A stretch of 35,103 nt of DNA from an uncultured Bacilli bacterium (GTDB lineage: Bacteria; Bacillota_I; Bacilli_A; RF39; UBA660): the NCBI GenBank assembly GCA_947588925.1, contig CANQAT010000006.1, positions 1-35,103 on the forward strand, read 5' to 3'. The notes beneath the pieces were generated by a model. That model worked only from the letters and a program-made list of their open reading frames with translations, did not search any database and was not told the DNA's origin. The translations under genes were made by a program, and so were the position numbers. Below, piece after piece: positions 24,890-33,685 of this stretch; within the stretch, counting starts at the first letter, position 1; each line of letters starts with the position of its first letter.

Positions 24890-25005
24890 TTTCTATTAGA
24901 AATAATTATATCAAGATTATAATATTTCACTCTAAACTTACCATATGTTCAAGAATTGAAGATGTGCAAAAAATGCACAAGTTCAATTCTTCATTTTATA
25001 AAATT
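24890..25005 (-). pseudogene. fragment of a second RhuM gene
   Basis: On the minus strand, GAACTTGTGCA...TTGCAC is followed by YGKFRVKYYNLDIIIS, matching EGNRKVKRVYQYYNLDMIIS of the intact RhuM protein. Stops and shifts interrupt it and both ends are missing. Confidence 0.65.
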
Positions 25006-25015
25006 ATATAAAGAA

Positions 25016-25065
25016 AGATAGATCAGTATGTATGATCTATCTATATGTCAACTTTACCGTTGACA
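25016..25065 (-). terminator. tandem terminator hairpins
   Basis: Two hairpins: TGTCAAC/GTTGACA and a perfect 10-bp AGATAGATCA/TGATCTATCT. On the minus strand the second runs into TTTCTTTATATAATTTT. They follow the nfeD-SPFH-CPBP operon. Confidence 0.75.
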
Positions 25066-25092
25066 TTATTATATTATGTATTAATTTTTTAT

Positions 25093-25896
25093 TTATACAT
25101 TTTTTATTATAAATTTTTTTAAAATTAATAAAACTATTAAAGAAACTATTAATATTCCAAAATTAAGTATAACATAATTTTTAACAATTATACTCATAGT
25201 TAATACAATCGTAGTATTTAAAGCTATATGCATTAAAATTGGAGCTTTTAAAGTTTTATACTTTTCATATAAATATATAAACATGAAACTAAGTCCAAAT
25301 GCATATATCATTTCTATAATATTAGTATGAAATATTCCAAATATTATAGAACATAGTATTATAGCAGTCATTCTTTTATTAAATGTTTTTAATCTATTAT
25401 AAACAATTCCTCTAAATAGTATTTCTTCTAATATAGGTCCACATATACAAGAAGATATTATCTCTACTAATATTGGTAATTCACTCTGTTTAAAAATATC
25501 AGTAAAATATATTACATTATTTAAATTATAAAGCGTTATATTATATATCAAAGAAATAGTAATACCGAATAATATTGGTATAAATATATCATTAAATTTA
25601 AAATTATTTTTTACTTTATATTTTTTAAACATATTATAGAAAATAGGCATAAATATAATAAAAGTTATTAAAACTATAAAAAGTGCGTTTGAATTTATAT
25701 ATTCATTTAATTTATTAATATATTCTTCTGTTTTTATATATTCCAAGAATTCACTATTGGTTAAACTACCTTGTTCCTTAAAATTAAAAATTGCAACAAA
25801 AATATATTGTATTAAAAATTGACCTATTACAAATATAATAGGCCAAACTAATGTTTTTAATATATTTTTCATATATTCAAGACTATTTCTTTTCAT
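25093..25896 (-). CDS. CPBP-family intramembrane metalloprotease
   Basis: 267 residues, about seven membrane helices. The CPBP (Abi/CAAX protease) motifs are CGPILEEILFRGIVYNRL (EExxxR), FGIFHTNI (FxxxH) and MHIALN (HxxxN), the full set of catalytic residues. Members cleave within membranes or act in bacteriocin self-immunity. The start overlaps the end of the SPFH gene by 14 nt (GATGAAAAGAAATAG), so the two are translationally coupled, which suggests a shared membrane function with the SPFH and NfeD proteins. The substrate is unknown. Confidence 0.92.
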   Translation of the reverse strand: MKRNSLEYMKNILKTLVWPIIFVIGQFLIQYIFVAIFNFKEQGSLTNSEFLEYIKTEEYINKLNEYINSNALFIVLITFIIFMPIFYNMFKKYKVKNNFKFNDIFIPILFGITISLIYNITLYNLNNVIYFTDIFKQSELPILVEIISSCICGPILEEILFRGIVYNRLKTFNKRMTAIILCSIIFGIFHTNIIEMIYAFGLSFMFIYLYEKYKTLKAPILMHIALNTTIVLTMSIIVKNYVILNFGILIVSLIVLLILKKFIIKNV

Positions 25897-26773
25897 CTTT
25901 TAACATCTCTTTTATAGTTGTACCAATAGTTGCGATATCTTGTAAATTAGATGGAACAATAATCTTAGTAGATTGACCGTTTGCTATATCCTTTAGCGCA
26001 TCTAAACTTTTTAATGTTATTATTTTTTGATCTGGTTTCGCACTCATTATTATTTTTATACCTTCTGCCTCAGCATTTTTCATCTTTAAAAGTGCTTCAG
26101 CTTCTCCTTCTGCTTCTTTTATTTGAGATTCTTTTTTAGCTTCTGCTCTTAATATCGCACTAGCTTTCTCTCCTTCAGCAATAAGTATTGCTGATTTCTT
26201 TTCTCCCTCTGCTTTAAGTATTGACTCACGTCTTTCACGCTCAGCACGCATTTGTTTTTCCATAGCTTCCTGAATATCTCTAGGTGGAATAATATTTTTA
26301 ACTTCTACTCTATTTACCTTTATTCCCCAAGGATCAGTCGCTTCATCTAGTATTGAACGCATCTTTGAATTAATTAAATCTCTACTTGTTAGTGTTTCAT
26401 CTAGTTCTAGTTCTCCTATTATATTACGAAGTGTAGTTGCAGTTAAATTCTCTATCGCACTTATTGGATTTTCTACTCCATATGTATATAATTTTGGATC
26501 TGTTATTTGAAAATATACAACAGTATCTATCTGCATTGTTACATTATCTTTAGTAATTACTGGTTGTGGATCAAAATCTTTTACAATTTCTTTTAATGTT
26601 ACTTGATTAGAAACTCTATCTATAAATGGTATTTTAATATGTAAACCATTTCCCCATGTACATAAATATGAACCTAATCTTTCAACGACATAAGATTTTG
26701 CTTGTGGTACTATCTTTATATTTGGTAGCACAAGCACTACAACTAATACAAGAATAATAATTAAAAGTTCCAT
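25883..26773 (-). CDS. SPFH/Band 7 (stomatin/QmcA-like) membrane scaffold protein
   Basis: 296 residues. One N-terminal membrane helix (LLIIILVLVVVLVLP), then the SPFH domain: VVERLGSYLCTWGNGLHIKIPF, ITKDNVTMQIDTVVYFQI, LRNIIGELELDETLTSRD, WGIKVNRVEVKNIIPP. A long Ala/Glu/Lys coiled coil follows (RAERERRESILKAEGE and repeats), then a short C-terminal tail. These proteins oligomerise in membrane microdomains and often control proteases. The start overlaps the nfeD stop (TAATG). NfeD-SPFH pairs are a known conserved partnership, and here a CPBP protease is the third member. Confidence 0.95.
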   Translation of the reverse strand: MELLIIILVLVVVLVLPNIKIVPQAKSYVVERLGSYLCTWGNGLHIKIPFIDRVSNQVTLKEIVKDFDPQPVITKDNVTMQIDTVVYFQITDPKLYTYGVENPISAIENLTATTLRNIIGELELDETLTSRDLINSKMRSILDEATDPWGIKVNRVEVKNIIPPRDIQEAMEKQMRAERERRESILKAEGEKKSAILIAEGEKASAILRAEAKKESQIKEAEGEAEALLKMKNAEAEGIKIIMSAKPDQKIITLKSLDALKDIANGQSTKIIVPSNLQDIATIGTTIKEMLKDEKK

Positions 26774-27201
26774 TAATCATCTACCTCCTCTACCTTCAAT
26801 TTTACTCCGTCTATCTCTAAAACTTTAACACTACTTCCAACTTTTATTTTTTTATTAGAAATAGCAGTCCATCTTTTTCCATCTACTTTTACTTCTCCGG
26901 GATTATTTTTACTTATTTCTTCTGTTACAACAGCAATCATACCAACAACTCTATCTAAATTTGTTTTTTGATATTTACCTTTCATAAGTTTTAATAAATG
27001 TTCTCTTGTAGTTAATAAAAGTATAATTCCAAGAACTACAAATACAAGAAATTGAATATAATACTCATCTATGAATAGTGATAAGATAAGAGCTACTATT
27101 CCACTAGCTACAAACCATATCGTTACTAAATTTGTTGTCAAAACTTCTATTAGTATAAGAGCAATTACAACTCCAAGCCAAATCCATACCACATTAAACA
27201 C
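26773..27201 (-). CDS. NfeD-like membrane protein
   Basis: 142 residues: three hydrophobic segments (WIWLGVVIALILIEVL; IWFVASGIVALILSLF; FLVFVVLGIILLLTT), then a soluble OB-fold domain with RVVGMIAVVTEEIS, GEVKVDGKRWTAIS and VGSSVKVLEIDGVKLKVE, the NfeD signature. It is the short NfeD type without a serine protease domain. The start is a GTG (27201, or possibly GTG 27192), with AGGTAGGTG nearby. Its stop overlaps the SPFH start, and it likely binds that protein. It is the first gene of the three-gene membrane operon. Confidence 0.92.
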   Translation of the reverse strand: MFNVVWIWLGVVIALILIEVLTTNLVTIWFVASGIVALILSLFIDEYYIQFLVFVVLGIILLLTTREHLLKLMKGKYQKTNLDRVVGMIAVVTEEISKNNPGEVKVDGKRWTAISNKKIKVGSSVKVLEIDGVKLKVEEVDD

Positions 27202-27305
27202 CTACCTATAAGAATTATACTACTATAGAATATTTTATTCAAGTTAATTTATTCGTTGAGTTTAAGTTTTTTGAACTATTCAAGATACTTTTTTACAAAA
27301 AACAA

Positions 27306-27324
27306 GATCTCCAAACTGAAGATC
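27306..27324 (-). terminator. Rho-independent terminator after the lipoprotein gene
   Basis: GATCTTC / GGAGATC (7 bp, one G-T) and then TTGTTTTTT on the minus strand, next to the stop codon. Confidence 0.8.
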
Positions 27325-27789
27325 CTATAAACGATCAAATCCTTTTTCTATTGTTTTTCTTGTATCTTCGTCAGCAACTACAATAACAATAATTAAATCG
27401 CCTTTACTTTTAATTATAACGTCTTCCTCTTCTACCCAAACACTAATCCATTTATTTGGATTTATATTTTCTTTTATTGTAGTTTTTATAGATTCAACAT
27501 CTTCTTCATTATTCGCACGTATTAATACGACTGAATAAGCAACATATTCTTTAGCATACTCAGAAGCTAAAGCCTCTTTATATTCTATTTTCTTTGTACC
27601 TATAAATTTGTATATATTTTCTTTAGTTACTTCTATATTCTCTAATTTAGATTTAGTTTCACTATCTAATTTTTTATATACTTTATCCATTATATCTGGT
27701 AGTGTCCCTTTAACATTTTTACTACCACAAGCAGTTAAAGAGAAAACCATAAATAATGTAATTAATAATAAAGAAATCTTTTTTAACAC
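27325..27789 (-). CDS. DUF4358-like lipoprotein
   Basis: 154 residues, starting at GTG with GAGGTGA six bases upstream. A signal peptide with lipobox (FSLTAC, Cys at about 21) sends it to the outer face of the membrane. The body has the DUF4358 pattern: a helical DIMDKVYKKL segment, EYVAYSVVLIRANNEEDVES, NPNKWISVWVEEED and KGDLIIVIVVADE. The role of the family is unknown. It is a single gene with its own terminator. Confidence 0.8.
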   Translation of the reverse strand: MLKKISLLLITLFMVFSLTACGSKNVKGTLPDIMDKVYKKLDSETKSKLENIEVTKENIYKFIGTKKIEYKEALASEYAKEYVAYSVVLIRANNEEDVESIKTTIKENINPNKWISVWVEEEDVIIKSKGDLIIVIVVADEDTRKTIEKGFDRL

Positions 27790-27840
27790 CTAATCTCACC
27801 TCGTTAATAGATTGTAACATATTAAAAATATAAAATCAAC

Positions 27841-27868
27841 AGTTACTATGTCTTATTTATTTATTTTT
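27841..27868 (+). repeat. 28-bp direct repeat, left copy
   Basis: Identical to 28120-28147, which holds the stop codon and last codons of the P-type ATPase gene. The two copies flank the element at 27869-28119. It begins AGTTACTATGTCTTATT. Confidence 0.9.
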
Positions 27869-28119
27869 GTGAATAATTTTTGAAAATGTCCCTATTTAAA
27901 AGCGAATAATTAGTAAAAATGTCCTGGCTTACTAGTCCATTTTATTGACAACAGGGACTCAATTATGTGATGTTTTCGGCTTGCCAAGAGCTGATAAAAT
28001 AAGCCTTTGGCTAAGAAGCCTATCACATAATTGCCTATTGTCAATAAAAAATATGTGTAGAGACATTTTCACTAATTATTTGTTACCAAAAACAGAGACA
28101 TTTTTACTAATTATTCATA
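27869..28119. mobile_element. MITE-like non-autonomous element
   Basis: 251 bp with inverted ends. Each end carries two copies, about 33 bp apart, of GAATAATTAGTAAAAATGTC or a close variant, the doubled-site layout of IS21-family ends. The interior has two more inverted pairs, TTATTGACAA/TTGTCAATAA and AATTATGTGAT/ATCACATAATT, so the whole can fold as one long hairpin. There is no transposase; the 76-residue ORF in it is an accident. Its ends differ from those of the IS21 at 3046-7020, so another IS21 relative would have moved it. Confidence 0.78.
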
Positions 28120-28147
28120 AGTTACTATGTCTTATTTATTTATTTTT
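28120..28147 (+). repeat. 28-bp direct repeat, right copy
   Basis: Partner of 27841-27868. It overlaps the 3' end of the P-type ATPase gene, so this is the ancestral copy and the left one is derived. Confidence 0.9.
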
Positions 28148-30741
28148 TTATATATTTCTAGTATTACTAATATAGATAAAGATATTAATAATAAATATAT
28201 TAAATGAATCATAGGTATTTTTACTATTTCTAATATATTAGATATAAAATCTATTTCCATTACAACAATATGAAGTAATACTGAAGCAAGAACCCCTATT
28301 ACAATTAATAAATTATTTTTAAGTGGTATACTAAATGTTGAACTGGTTTCACTTCTACAATTAAATACATGTATATTTTGAATAAATACTAAAAGTGCCA
28401 TAATATAAGAACGTGCGGTTACTATTTCCATACATAATTTATTTAATAGATAACTCCATACTATAAATACTATAATTCCTATAGATATACCTGATACACA
28501 TATATTCTTAAATAAACTTTTATTAAATATAGATTCTTTAGGATCTCTAGGTTTTTCATATAATATTCCATCTTCTTTTTTTTCAAATGAAAGAGCGAAA
28601 TCTTGAATACCATCAGTCACTACATTAAGCCATAAAAGTTGTATAGCTACAAGTGGCATAGGCATATTAAAAATAATAGCTAAGCAAAAGAATATTACTT
28701 CTGCAAGTCCACAAGAAATTAAAAACAAAATAATTTTTCTAATATTTGAATAAGCTACTCTTCCTTCTTCTATCCCAGATACTATAGATTTAAAATTATC
28801 ATCAGTTATAATCATATCAGCAGTATCACGCGCTATATCTGTTCCACTACCCATAGCTATACCTATATTAGCCGATTTTAAAGCAGGTGCATCGTTTACT
28901 CCATCTCCTGTTACTGCAACAAATTCACCCTGTCTTTTTAATGATTCAACTATATTTAATTTTTGAATTGGTGTTGCTCTAGCAAACACTTTTTTACTTT
29001 TAATAAATTCATCAAAAGCAAAATCTCCTTCTTTAAGTTTTTTATCTATTTCTTCTCCAGTAGTTACCTCATCATAATTATTTAATAAATTTAATTCTTT
29101 TGCGATTGAAAATGCAGTTAGTGGATGATCTCCAGTAATCATTAGAACTTTTATTCCTGCACTCTTACATTTATTTATAGATTCTAATACATCATCTCTA
29201 ATAGGATCTATAAATCCTACCATTCCCATAAATGTTAAATTTTTAATTGATTTTTCATTATATTCACTATTATTTCTTATCTTTCCACATGCTATCGCAA
29301 TTACTCTATAGCCATCGCTTGCTAAAGATTCGTTTTGATTATCTAATACATTAAAATTAGTATTATCTTCTATTAGACTTATATCTTTACAAAAAGATTT
29401 TACAACTTCTAAAGATCCTTTTACAGTACAATATAATTCATTATTTCTTTCATAAAAAACTGCTGAATATTTATTTTCTGATTCATATGGTATAACTTCT
29501 TTTATTTTTATATCTTTTATATCTATATTAAGTTTTTCACCTAATACTAAAAAGGCTATATCTATAGAATCTCCAATCTTTCTATTATCAGATATACTAG
29601 CCTCATTATTAATAACTCCAAGCATAGCTATATCATAAGCAAGTTCAATGTTATTTCCAGTTACATTTCCTTTTAATTCAAATCCAGTTCCAGATATATC
29701 ATAACTAGTATTATTTGGAAGTAATATTTTTTTAGCAGTCTGTTCATTTATTGTTAAAGTCCCAGTTTTATCACTAGCTATTACAGTACAACTTCCAAGA
29801 GATTCTGCTGAATTTAACTTTCTTACAACTACATTTCTTTTAGACATTTTATTAGATGCGATTGTAAGTGCCATAGTAAGAGCTAGAGGTAATCCTTCTG
29901 GCATAGCTGATACTGCAAGAGCTATTACAGATAATATTATTTCATTATATGGAACACCACTTAAAATAAGTAAAATAGCTACTATAAGCGCAATAAATAA
30001 AATTAAAATACTTATTTGTTTAGATAATTTTTCAATTCTAATCGTAAGTGGAGATTTAACTTCTTCTGTTTTATTTATACTATCAGCAATTTTTCCTATT
30101 TCTGTTTTAAGTCCTATATTTACAACAATCCCTTTTCCTCTACCTTTTACTACCGTAGTACCAGAAAATACCATATTAGTTTGTTCAGATAATGGTATAT
30201 TTTCTTTTTCTAATTTACAATTATTCTTATTTACTTGTATACTTTCTCCAGTAAGTATTGCTTCATCAACCATAAGATTATGTGACTCAATAATTCTTAT
30301 ATCTGCGCTTATCTTATCTCCTGATTCTAATATTACAAAATCTCCTATAGTTAAATCAAAAGCATCTACTAAAATAACTTTTCCATCTCTTACTACTTTA
30401 GTTTTATTAGTTACTAATTTTTCTAATGACTCTATAGTATTATTAGCTTTATACTCTTGATAAGTTCCCATTAATGTATCTAGTAATATTATAAATATTA
30501 TCGCAAACGCATCTATAATTTCTCCTGTAATTATAGATGCCATAACAGCAATTAATAATAATAGTAATATAGGATCTTTAAATTGATTTATAAATATTTT
30601 TAATATACTATCTTTTTTCCTTTTAGGTAATAAATTCTTACCATATTTTTTTAATCTATCATTTACCTGTTTTAAAGATAAACCCTTATTACTTGTATCT
30701 AATTCATTATATAATTCTTCTATATTTTTGTTATAAAACAT
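28132..30741 (-). CDS. P-type calcium-transporting ATPase (P2 type)
   Basis: 869 residues, full length. N-terminal cation-ATPase region (YNELDTSNKGLSLKQVNDRL), actuator-domain TGES near 165, PEGLP in M4 near 285 (cation-site Glu), phosphorylation site DKTGTLT near 326, nucleotide-binding part with KGSLEVV, MITGDHPLTA and VTGDGVNDAPALKSANIG of the P domain, and a C-terminal set of helices with NVVTDG in M6. This is the SERCA/PMCA-like group that exports Ca2+ (or Mn2+) from the cytoplasm using ATP. The ion is inferred from the family. GAGGATG precedes the ATG. A MITE-like element sits directly after the stop. Confidence 0.95.
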   Translation of the reverse strand: MFYNKNIEELYNELDTSNKGLSLKQVNDRLKKYGKNLLPKRKKDSILKIFINQFKDPILLLLLIAVMASIITGEIIDAFAIIFIILLDTLMGTYQEYKANNTIESLEKLVTNKTKVVRDGKVILVDAFDLTIGDFVILESGDKISADIRIIESHNLMVDEAILTGESIQVNKNNCKLEKENIPLSEQTNMVFSGTTVVKGRGKGIVVNIGLKTEIGKIADSINKTEEVKSPLTIRIEKLSKQISILILFIALIVAILLILSGVPYNEIILSVIALAVSAMPEGLPLALTMALTIASNKMSKRNVVVRKLNSAESLGSCTVIASDKTGTLTINEQTAKKILLPNNTSYDISGTGFELKGNVTGNNIELAYDIAMLGVINNEASISDNRKIGDSIDIAFLVLGEKLNIDIKDIKIKEVIPYESENKYSAVFYERNNELYCTVKGSLEVVKSFCKDISLIEDNTNFNVLDNQNESLASDGYRVIAIACGKIRNNSEYNEKSIKNLTFMGMVGFIDPIRDDVLESINKCKSAGIKVLMITGDHPLTAFSIAKELNLLNNYDEVTTGEEIDKKLKEGDFAFDEFIKSKKVFARATPIQKLNIVESLKRQGEFVAVTGDGVNDAPALKSANIGIAMGSGTDIARDTADMIITDDNFKSIVSGIEEGRVAYSNIRKIILFLISCGLAEVIFFCLAIIFNMPMPLVAIQLLWLNVVTDGIQDFALSFEKKEDGILYEKPRDPKESIFNKSLFKNICVSGISIGIIVFIVWSYLLNKLCMEIVTARSYIMALLVFIQNIHVFNCRSETSSTFSIPLKNNLLIVIGVLASVLLHIVVMEIDFISNILEIVKIPMIHLIYLLLISLSILVILEIYKKINK

Positions 30742-30844
30742 TGATTACATCCTCAATTCTATATTACAAATATTATTATACAGATATAACTTTTTCTTGT
30801 AAAGATTTTTTTGCTTATATTGCCAAGCACTTTCCATAAAAATT

Positions 30845-30905
30845 AAAAAGACTACTGTGTTTATTTACAATAATATTTGTAAATTTTTCAGTACTCTTTT
30901 TAAGT
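30845..30905 (-). terminator. long terminator hairpin after glyS
   Basis: Extended stem AAAAGAGTACTG ... CAGTAGTCTTTT with an inner TTTACAA/TTGTAAA, ending in a T-run on the minus strand, just after the glyS stop. Confidence 0.75.
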
Positions 30906-30911
30906 CATTTT

Positions 30912-32279
<1,368 letters not shown>

Positions 32280-32289
32280 ATTATTCCTC

Positions 32290-32411
32290 CCATAATTTAA
32301 AAAAATCTAGAATATATAAGGGCGAATTATCGCGGTTCCACCTTACTTATTCTAGACGAATATCTTTTAAAATATTGCTCGTGGTTTCCAAGCCAGTCAT
32401 CACATTGATAA
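32290..32411 (-). promoter_or_regulatory. short T-box leader of glyS
   Basis: On the minus strand the T-box core AAGGTGGAACCGCG (about 32331-32346) is followed by a terminator, TCTAGAATA ... TATTCTAGA plus seven Ts. Uncharged tRNA-Gly would favour the antiterminator and let glyS be read. Upstream only about 70 nt separate the predicted start from the T-box core. They can form GAUGA/UCGUC enclosing two small hairpins (GCUUGG-AAA-CC..GAGC and AAUAUUU/AGAUAUU) with a GGC, a Gly codon, in the first. A canonical Stem I does not fit. Confidence 0.88.
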
Positions 32412-32416
32412 ATTGT

Positions 32417-32445
32417 ATTATAATCTAATAATAATTATTTGTCAA
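32417..32445 (-). promoter_or_regulatory. consensus sigma-A promoter of glyS
   Basis: TTGACA (32440-32445), exactly 17 nt, TATAAT (32417-32422) on the minus strand. It starts four bases after the stop of the pilin-like gene and fixes the length of the T-box leader. Confidence 0.88.
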
Positions 32446-32448
32446 TAA

Positions 32449-32643
32449 TTATTCGCAAGTTGCTTCTCCAGGTTTTATACCTTCTACATAAGTTTTATTT
32501 AATATTTCACATGAAGATTTAGTTATAGAGTCATGTAAATATCCACCTAACAATTTAACTAAACTAACTACAATTACACTTATAACGGCTATGATAAGTA
32601 AATATTCAACTAAAGCTTGTCCTTTATTATTTAAAGTTCTCAT
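32449..32643 (-). CDS. Flp/class III pilin-like peptide
   Basis: 64 residues: MRTLNNKGQALVEYLLII then a hydrophobic helix to about 33, then a short polar tail with two Cys. The GQALVEY sequence is the class III prepilin / Flp motif, with cleavage expected after Gly and Glu at +5. In Tad-type systems such peptides assemble into thin pili after processing. No TadA ATPase or peptidase is in the window. A tail of only about 30 residues with a Cys pair resembles pilin-like proteins of clostridia. GGAGG precedes the ATG. It lies just upstream of the glyS promoter. Confidence 0.82.
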   Translation of the reverse strand: MRTLNNKGQALVEYLLIIAVISVIVVSLVKLLGGYLHDSITKSSCEILNKTYVEGIKPGEATCE

Positions 32644-32682
32644 ACTCCTAACCTCCAGTACTATTACAATTATATATATTTT

Positions 32683-32711
32683 TTGTTATTTTGTCAATAA
32701 CATGATATAAT
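32683..32711 (+). promoter_or_regulatory. promoter of the DUF192 gene
   Basis: TTGTTA (32683-32688), 17 nt, TATAAT (32706-32711) on the plus strand, 15 bases before the ATG, so the transcript is nearly leaderless. Confidence 0.7.
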
Positions 32712-32726
32712 TTCTATGGTGAGTAA

Positions 32727-33041
32727 ATGAAAGTTATAAAAGATAATAAAACTATTGATTTAATTTATTGTAATAATTTTTTTAATAGATTTAAAGGATT
32801 AATGTTTAAAAGAAATTTTAATTATTGTATGTGTTTTCCAAAATGTAATTCTATTCATACATTTTTTATGTTAAGTAAAATTGATGTTGTTATGACTGAT
32901 AAGGATTATAATATATTATATATTTATAAAAATCTTAAACCTTATAGAGTTATATTACCTAAAAAACATGTATATTATACATTTGAATTCCCAATAGATA
33001 AATTTAAATTTAATAAAGGAGAAAAAATAAAAATTTTTTAA
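32727..33041 (+). CDS. DUF192 family protein
   Basis: 104 residues matching DUF192/COG1430: NNFFNRFKGLMFKRN (the usual A.t...R.GLM.R), CNSIHTFFMLSKIDVVMTD (the usual nsIhTffM...iDvvFld) and a C-terminal VYYTFEFPIDKFKFNKGEKI (usual vLElpaG....g...Gd.v). Its role is unknown; in several Firmicutes and archaea it is encoded with Tad or other pilus genes, and here a pilin-like gene is divergent from it. It lacks the N-terminal signal peptide some relatives carry. It is one of the few genuine plus-strand genes in the window. Confidence 0.88.
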   Translation: MKVIKDNKTIDLIYCNNFFNRFKGLMFKRNFNYCMCFPKCNSIHTFFMLSKIDVVMTDKDYNILYIYKNLKPYRVILPKKHVYYTFEFPIDKFKFNKGEKIKIF

Positions 33042-33054
33042 TTTAATATATTTA

Positions 33055-33094
33055 AAAACTGATAAATCAAAATTCATTTATCAGTTTTTATTTT
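33055..33094 (+). terminator. Rho-independent terminator of the DUF192 gene
   Basis: AAAACTGATAAAT / ATTTATCAGTTTT, a 13-bp perfect stem with an 8-nt loop, then TATTTT on the plus strand. It may also work on the other strand. Confidence 0.9.
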
Positions 33095-33165
33095 AGTATT
33101 TACTTGTATAACTTTTATTAATTTTTACTAAATTTATAATCAAATTATTATATTTAAACGAAAAC

Positions 33166-33333
33166 CTATGAAACTACAAAAACGAGGCGAAAACCGTGGT
33201 TAGTGCCACTATTGCCATCGGATTTTAGGAAGTTGAACACATCCGCACCGGACGTATTGTTGTAGTTGCCTCCACGAAAGAGCCAAGGGTACGACGAACT
33301 AACGAAAAAACTATTACAGACTAATTTCCACAT
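33166..33333 (-). repeat. DGR template-like copy of the FGE-gene 3' end (55-codon ORF)
   Basis: On the minus strand an ORF below the track cut-off reads MWKLVCNSFF, VSSSYPWLFRGGNYNNTSG, ADVFNFLKSDGNSGTNHG, FRLVFVVS-stop. From YPW to the stop it aligns gap-free until the last codons with the 3' end of the FGE-like gene (33676-33810). Conserved blocks are YPW, RGG, F.F, GN and GFR.VF. The variable positions here are rich in AAC/AAT codons. In a hand alignment of 24 codons, 17 of 23 adenines but 19 of 49 other bases differ from the FGE gene. It lies about 340 bp downstream of that gene, where a DGR template repeat would be. It may instead be the relic of a paralogous target gene. Confidence 0.6.
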
Positions 33334-33520
33334 ATATCTAAATTAGATATACCATTATTTAATCTCAAAATTAATTAAGATAATTCTTGTCTCAGTTTTA
33401 AATTAATAATACAAACATAACGCAAATAAACACTGCCTTAGTTTAATAATATTATTTAAATCAAAAAACTTACTGCTTATAAATCATTGTATTAAAAACT
33501 AACTGAAACAAGGAAAATGC
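33334..33520. other. AT-rich intergenic region, no gene seen
   Basis: No ORF of note. In a complete DGR an accessory (avd) gene could stand between target and template; nothing like it is visible. ATCTAA...TTAGAT around 33336-33350 is a small inverted repeat. Confidence 0.4.
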
Positions 33521-33603
33521 TTATCCTAAGCGAGGTAGGCAGCCAAAATAAATTTCGGGCGCCTACCATATCCAGCTAACAAAAAAGCGTGTGGGCAGGA
33601 TAA
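33521..33603 (-). ncRNA. GC-rich structured element of unknown class
   Basis: About 83 nt, far richer in GC than the flanks. Outer arms TTATCCT/AGGATAA (7 bp) enclose an inner stem GGTAGGC/GCCTACC extended by GCC/GGC with one bulged base. It matches no RNA family I know (not T-box, TPP, SAM, cyclic-di-GMP, SRP or 6S by their conserved cores). The strand is uncertain. Confidence 0.4.
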
Positions 33604-33670
33604 TACATTCTTTCCAATTTATGAGTAATTTTTATTTATAGTTTATATTATACTACTTGCATTTAGAGTG

Positions 33671-33685
33671 AGCTGCTACGCAGCT
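33671..33685 (-). repeat. hairpin over the FGE-gene stop codon
   Basis: AGCTGC-GTA-GCAGCT on the minus strand, a perfect 6-bp stem with a 3-nt loop that includes the TAG stop. DGR targets such as the BPP-1 mtd gene have a short GC-rich hairpin just after the variable repeat that is needed for homing. Confidence 0.55.

Noticed and set aside
27945-28175. 76-residue plus-strand ORF
   Set aside because: It lies across the MITE-like element's inverted repeats and the end of the ATPase gene; no ribosome binding site.
33590-33606. TATCCTGCCC on the minus strand, identical to the RP4 oriT nick core
   Set aside because: Only ten bases match, the surrounding inverted repeat differs, and no MOBP relaxase is near; a chance match is likely.
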